Below, one piece after another: positions 60,901 to 64,000 of a stretch of 64,000 bases of DNA. The translations under genes were made by a program, and so were the position numbers. Under the pieces are notes generated by a model. That model made no database searches and was not told the origin of the DNA. It saw only the letters and a program-made list of their open reading frames with translations. The stretch comes from Streptomyces typhae. GTDB taxonomy: Bacteria > Actinomycetota > Actinomycetes > Streptomycetales > Streptomycetaceae. The stretch covers positions 310,001-374,000 of the forward strand of contig NZ_WPNZ01000005.1 of NCBI RefSeq assembly GCF_009755605.1, in the 5' to 3' direction. Each line of letters opens with the position of its first letter. Position 1 is the first letter of the stretch.

Positions 60901-60919
60901 GATTGGGAGGCTGGCCTGC

Positions 60920-61279
60920 ATGACAACCAACAAAGCGGCCACCGAGCCGAACGATCTGGGCAGGTACTTCATCGAGCGCGCCAACGCGGGCGACGTCGAC
61001 GGCCTTGTCGCGCTGTACGAGCCGGACGCCGTCCTGGCGTTCCCGCCGGGGCACATCGCGACCGGGCATGCGGAGATCCGCAAAGTGTACGAGCAGTTCG
61101 TCGCGGCGGCGCCGGTGCTCTCACCGGGCAGACAGCATCTCGCCCTGGTGAACGGCGGCGGCGACGTGGCCATCACCGCGGCCTCGCTGACCAACGGCGA
61201 CGTGACCGTCGAGATCGCCCGGCGTCAGCCGGACGGGACGTGGCTGTGGGCCGTGGACCAGCCTGCACTCACCGCGTAG
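60920..61279 (+). CDS. SnoaL-like / DUF4440 ketosteroid-isomerase-fold protein
   Basis: 119 residues of the NTF2-like cone fold: YFIERANAGDVDGLVALYEPDAVLAFPPGHIATGHAEIRKVYEQF. Such proteins act as isomerases, cyclases or ligand-binding accessory proteins. The start ATG 60920 lies behind GGGAGG. It is divergent from the WYL regulator. Confidence 0.8.
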   Translation: MTTNKAATEPNDLGRYFIERANAGDVDGLVALYEPDAVLAFPPGHIATGHAEIRKVYEQFVAAAPVLSPGRQHLALVNGGGDVAITAASLTNGDVTVEIARRQPDGTWLWAVDQPALTA

Positions 61280-61355
61280 CGGGCGCCGGCGCGGGGTGGC
61301 GGTGGGTCGGTACGTCCCGGCCCGCCGCCGCCCGGCTGGCGGTGGCCCACGTGGG

Positions 61356-62309
61356 TCACCGCAGGTTTCGTTGTGGCTTGCCGGTTGCCCGGCCCGGAGT
61401 GACGGCCGGGATGACATGTGCGAGCCCCTTCGCCGCGAGGACGGCGCGGAACGGCTTCCAGAGGGCCGGGTCGGCGAGGTTGGTGAACAGCCCCGGGCAG
61501 GTGTTCGTGTCCCCGGTGACCAGGCCGTGGACGACTGCCTTGCCGGTGCGGTGGGCGACCGTACCGCCGGTGCCGTGGGCGACCGTCCCGCCGGGGGAGG
61601 GCGGGGCGAACAACGGCCCTCCGCTGTCCCCGGGCCCGACCCGCACCTCGGGGGTACCGGCGCACAGGAAGTTCTTGTCCCAGGTCCCGCCCTCGGTGTC
61701 GAACTCCGTGACCGGCAGCGCCGCCTCCTGGAGGCGCGTGGGCTTGGCCTCGCTGTTCAGGTCGGTGCGCCCCCAGCCCGCCGCCCGCAACACGCGGCCC
61801 ACCTCCGGCCTCGCCCCCAGGGGCGGCAGGCTCGCGCTCTTCTGACGGGCGGGGGTGTCGAGCACGACGAGGCCGAGGTCGGTATTGGTCTCGGTCGAGA
61901 ACGCGGGGTGGCTGTGCACGGTGAAATGTTTCCTGGTCACCACCGTCCCCTGACCGGTCCCCGAATCCGACCGCCCGAGGACGACCCTGATCGTCACCTT
62001 CCCCTGCTCGGCCCACTTGGCGCAGTGCGCCGCCGTGACGACGACCCGGCTGTCGACGAGTGCCCCGCCGCAGTAGTGCGACCAGGTTCCGTCGTCACCC
62101 CGCTGCTGGATCTGCACCACGAAGGGGCGTTCGCCGTCCCCGACCGGCTTCCCGCCGACGATGGCAGCGGCGGAGGGCATGCCGACCCACACCAGGCCCA
62201 ACGCACCCGCGCCGGCCAGAACCGTGCCGGCGCGCAGGCTGATCGACTTACCTGACGTACGTGGCATACGCGATACACCCGACGTACGAGAGGTGTTTGA
62301 CGTGCGCAA
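61356..62309 (-). CDS. Secreted trypsin-like (S1) serine protease
   Basis: About 317 residues. The mature enzyme begins IVGGKPVGDGERPFVVQIQ. The triad is His in VVTAAHCAKW, Asp in NTDLGLVVLD and Ser in GPGDSGGPLFA. A hydrophobic segment (AGTVLAGAGALGLVWVGMPSAAA) gives export, with a long Arg/Thr/Ser N-region (RTSNTSRTSGVSRMPRTSGKS). An insert near the C-terminus (GGTVAHGTGGTVAHRTG) comes from a 24-base repeat. TTG 62309 is chosen because AAGGAG is ideally spaced; ATG 62267 has no such site. Confidence 0.82.
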   Translation of the reverse strand: MRTSNTSRTSGVSRMPRTSGKSISLRAGTVLAGAGALGLVWVGMPSAAAIVGGKPVGDGERPFVVQIQQRGDDGTWSHYCGGALVDSRVVVTAAHCAKWAEQGKVTIRVVLGRSDSGTGQGTVVTRKHFTVHSHPAFSTETNTDLGLVVLDTPARQKSASLPPLGARPEVGRVLRAAGWGRTDLNSEAKPTRLQEAALPVTEFDTEGGTWDKNFLCAGTPEVRVGPGDSGGPLFAPPSPGGTVAHGTGGTVAHRTGKAVVHGLVTGDTNTCPGLFTNLADPALWKPFRAVLAAKGLAHVIPAVTPGRATGKPQRNLR

Positions 62310-62469
62310 GAGTGCACTCCTTCGGTCTGCCGCCGGGGGCGAATCCGGCGAGCCCGTGCCGCGGTCGGCACCACCGCCGTCCGCGTTCGTCGCGACGATC
62401 CTGGGCCCGGAAGACTTCCGACCGGCAGCAGGCACGTATCAGGCACAACTCGGCGACAGCGCAGCCGCA

Positions 62470-63334
62470 TCACGGAATGTCGACAAGGACCTTTCCGACC
62501 ACCGCCCCTTCTTCGAGCGCGGTGTGGGCCTCGGCGGTCCGCTCCAACGGGAAGCGGTGCAACGGCAGTCCGGCCTCCTCGCCCACGCGCAGGGCGCCCG
62601 CGTGCACGGCTGCCGCGACATCGGCGCAGGCTCGCTGCTTCGCCTCGGTGGGCACGGTGTAGACGAAGACGCTCTGCCAGCGCAGGTTCGCCGACAGGGT
62701 GGTGAGCACCGGGACCGACAACTGCTCGTTCTCGCCTGCCGCGTAGTAGGCCACCACGGCACCCCGCGCGGCCACGGCGACGTCGAGGGCGGCGTTGACC
62801 CCCGGTGCGACCTCCACGACGATGTCGACGCCGCCCGGGGCGAAGGCCGAGATCGCCGCGGCAGCGTCCTGCGCGCGGTAGTCGACCACGTGGTGGGCTC
62901 CTGCGGCACGCGCCAGCGCCCCCTTCACGGGACCGCTGACGGTCGTCACGACACGCGCCCCGGCCCAGCGGGCGAGCTGGACGGCCGCGTTGGTCCGGCA
63001 GGGCGACGGCCTGTGCGTCGGGGACGAGCGTGTACTGCTGTGCCGTTCCCCAGGGCCGCTGCCACGCGGCCTCCCAGAGCCACACGCGCTGCCCGACCCG
63101 AGCGGGGTCGACCTGCGGGCCGACCGCGTCGATCACCCCGGCACCGTCCTGGTGGGGCACCTGTTCGTCCATGCCCGGCGGAAGCGCGCGCCTGCGGCTG
63201 CGCCAGTCGGTCGGGTTGACACCCGACACGTGCACCCGTACCCGCACCTCGCCCGGACCGGGCTCGGGAACCGGACGCTCCACGAACCGGAGGACCTCGG
63301 GACCGCCGCCTGCCGTACGGATCACGGACTTCAT
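62470..63334 (-). pseudogene. Quinone oxidoreductase gene broken by internal deletion and frameshift
   Basis: The first 113 codons from ATG 63334 read as a normal zinc-independent quinone oxidoreductase N-terminus (MKSVIRTAGGGPEVLRFVER, VHVSGVNPTDWRSR), ending near VALPD. From about 62,990 the match continues in another frame (NAAVQLARWAGARVVTTVSG ... GKVLVDIP). About 45 residues are missing at the junction, including the GxGxxG NADPH-binding loop. The two frames are offset, so no full protein can be made. The downstream half could still be read from GTG or ATG codons but would lack the cofactor site. Confidence 0.8.
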
Positions 63335-63676
63335 CGCTCACTCATCCTTTGTGCCGGGGATGTCCGATGAACCCGCTTACGGAGCCCGGTATTCCATGGC
63401 GGCGCCGGTCAACCGTGTGCCTCCTGGGCGTGCGTGGGCAACAGCCCCACCAGCAGGAACGCCGGGAAGCACAGCCCGGCTGTCCCTTGTTCGAGGCTGC
63501 TCGGTCCCTACCCGCCCGCAGGGGCAGGGCTGTCGCGCGGTTGACGTGAGCACGCTTCAAGCGGAGAGCCCTGTGACCAGCCAGATGTCACAACTCCCCT
63601 CCGCATACGCACTGTTGTGGTGCGTGCGTCGCGCGGACGACGCCCGCGCACGCCATCCGGAAGGGGAATGTGCGGC
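63335..63676. other. Intergenic; no gene seen
   Basis: Small ORFs occur on both strands, but none has a family match or ribosome binding site. The segment includes the promoter regions of the broken oxidoreductase and of the following plus-strand gene. Confidence 0.5.
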
Positions 63677-63913
63677 ATGGATCCTGTGATCGTCGGAGCG
63701 GTGGCGACCGTGGCCGTCAGTATCGTCAACGGCATAGTGAAGGCCGTCAAAGGGCGCTGGGAAGCCGACGTGGAGATAGCGCGGATCACCGAGACCGGCC
63801 GGTCCGACCTGATCCGCCACGCGACGGCCCGCGACCTCCGCCCCGGTCCGTTCCGGTCCCTGCCAGCAGACCTGGACGGAGGTAGCCGCCGTGGAGGAAG
63901 CACTCAGCACTGA
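63677..63913 (+). CDS. Small membrane-associated protein, unknown
   Basis: About 78 residues. MDPVIVGAVATVAVSIVNGIVKAVKGRWEADVEIAR is a single hydrophobic helix with a basic cytoplasmic flank. No family is recognised. GGAAGGGG lies about ten bases before ATG 63677; ATG 63668 is also in frame but too close to it. Its 3' end overlaps the start of the next ORF, suggesting an operon. Confidence 0.55.
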   Translation: MDPVIVGAVATVAVSIVNGIVKAVKGRWEADVEIARITETGRSDLIRHATARDLRPGPFRSLPADLDGGSRRGGSTQH

Positions 63914-64000
63914 CATCGACCCCGGCACCGACTACGGCCCCCACCCCGGCACCACTCCCGACATCGACCCTGACATCGACCCGGACCTCGACCCCGCCAC
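63891..64000 (+). CDS. Partial ORF, Asp/Pro-rich N-terminus, cut by the window end
   Basis: GTG 63891 follows GGAGGTAGCCGCC and opens a frame that reads VEEALSTDIDPGTDY and then DIDPDIDPDLDP to the window end without a stop. The start overlaps the previous gene by 23 bases, implying translational coupling. The repeated GAC-ATC-GAC-CCN codons are another short coding repeat. Function cannot be judged from 36 codons. Confidence 0.6.
   Translation, partial: MEEALSTDIDPGTDYGPHPGTTPDIDPDIDPDLDPA

Noticed and set aside
61341-61360. Near-palindrome GGTGGCCCACGTGGGTCACC as a terminator of the trypsin-like gene
   Set aside because: It has almost no loop and its edge touches the stop region; too weak to list as a feature.

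Overview
The window looks like a piece of a Streptomyces chromosome. GC content is very high, codons end mostly in G or C, and many starts are GTG or TTG behind purine-rich ribosome binding sites. Several genes are Streptomyces-type: a DUF5133 protein, an RsbW-like ATPase, a NB-ARC/TPR regulator and secreted S8 and S1 proteases. I saw no rRNA, tRNA, CRISPR array, transposase or phage gene.

Layout. 1-5,000: a GT4 glycosyltransferase, a divergent HxlR regulator/tautomerase pair and a hypothetical gene. 5,243-9,144: a two-gene operon for L-4-hydroxyphenylglycine, made of hmaS and a single ORF that fuses hydroxymandelate oxidase to the HpgT aminotransferase. 9.2-15.4 kb: a double GNAT, a large NB-ARC/TPR protein, and metE behind a cobalamin riboswitch. 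15.5-24.7 kb: an amidase with a small partner, MerR, SH3 and GtrA proteins, a divergent nitroreductase/TetR pair with twin operators, two alpha/beta hydrolases, an AraC regulator and a GNAT. 25.0-28.6 kb: a large secreted subtilisin-like protease. 28.6-48.7 kb: the centrepiece, a 6,154-residue five-module NRPS preceded on the same strand by a tryptophan-2,3-dioxygenase-like heme protein gene. 49-64 kb: an isonitrile-hydratase-like protein, an ATP-grasp ligase, a lipoprotein, GNAT, ricin-lectin and secreted proteins, an anti-sigma-type ATPase, a secreted nuclease-like protein, a large membrane protein, a WYL regulator with its divergent SnoaL-like partner, a trypsin-like protease, a broken quinone oxidoreductase gene and the start of an operon cut by the window end.

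How the genes may work together. The NRPS reads A-T-E / C-A-T / C-A-T / C-A(MT)-T / C-A-T-TE. It should make a pentapeptide with a D-configured first residue and an N-methylated fourth residue, released by a thioesterase. Adenylation domains 3 and 5 have the same specificity code and 1 and 4 differ at one code position, so the pattern is D-a, b, c, N-Me-a, c. The dioxygenase-like protein probably supplies or tailors an aromatic or indole-type unit, but this is inference. No MbtH protein, transporter or cluster regulator lies directly beside it. Whether the hydroxyphenylglycine operon 19 kb away feeds this NRPS is unknown.

A second theme is minisatellites. At least a dozen short tandem repeats occur in linkers, N-terminal tails and intergenic spacers. 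Those inside genes have units that are multiples of three bases, so frames are kept while length varies.
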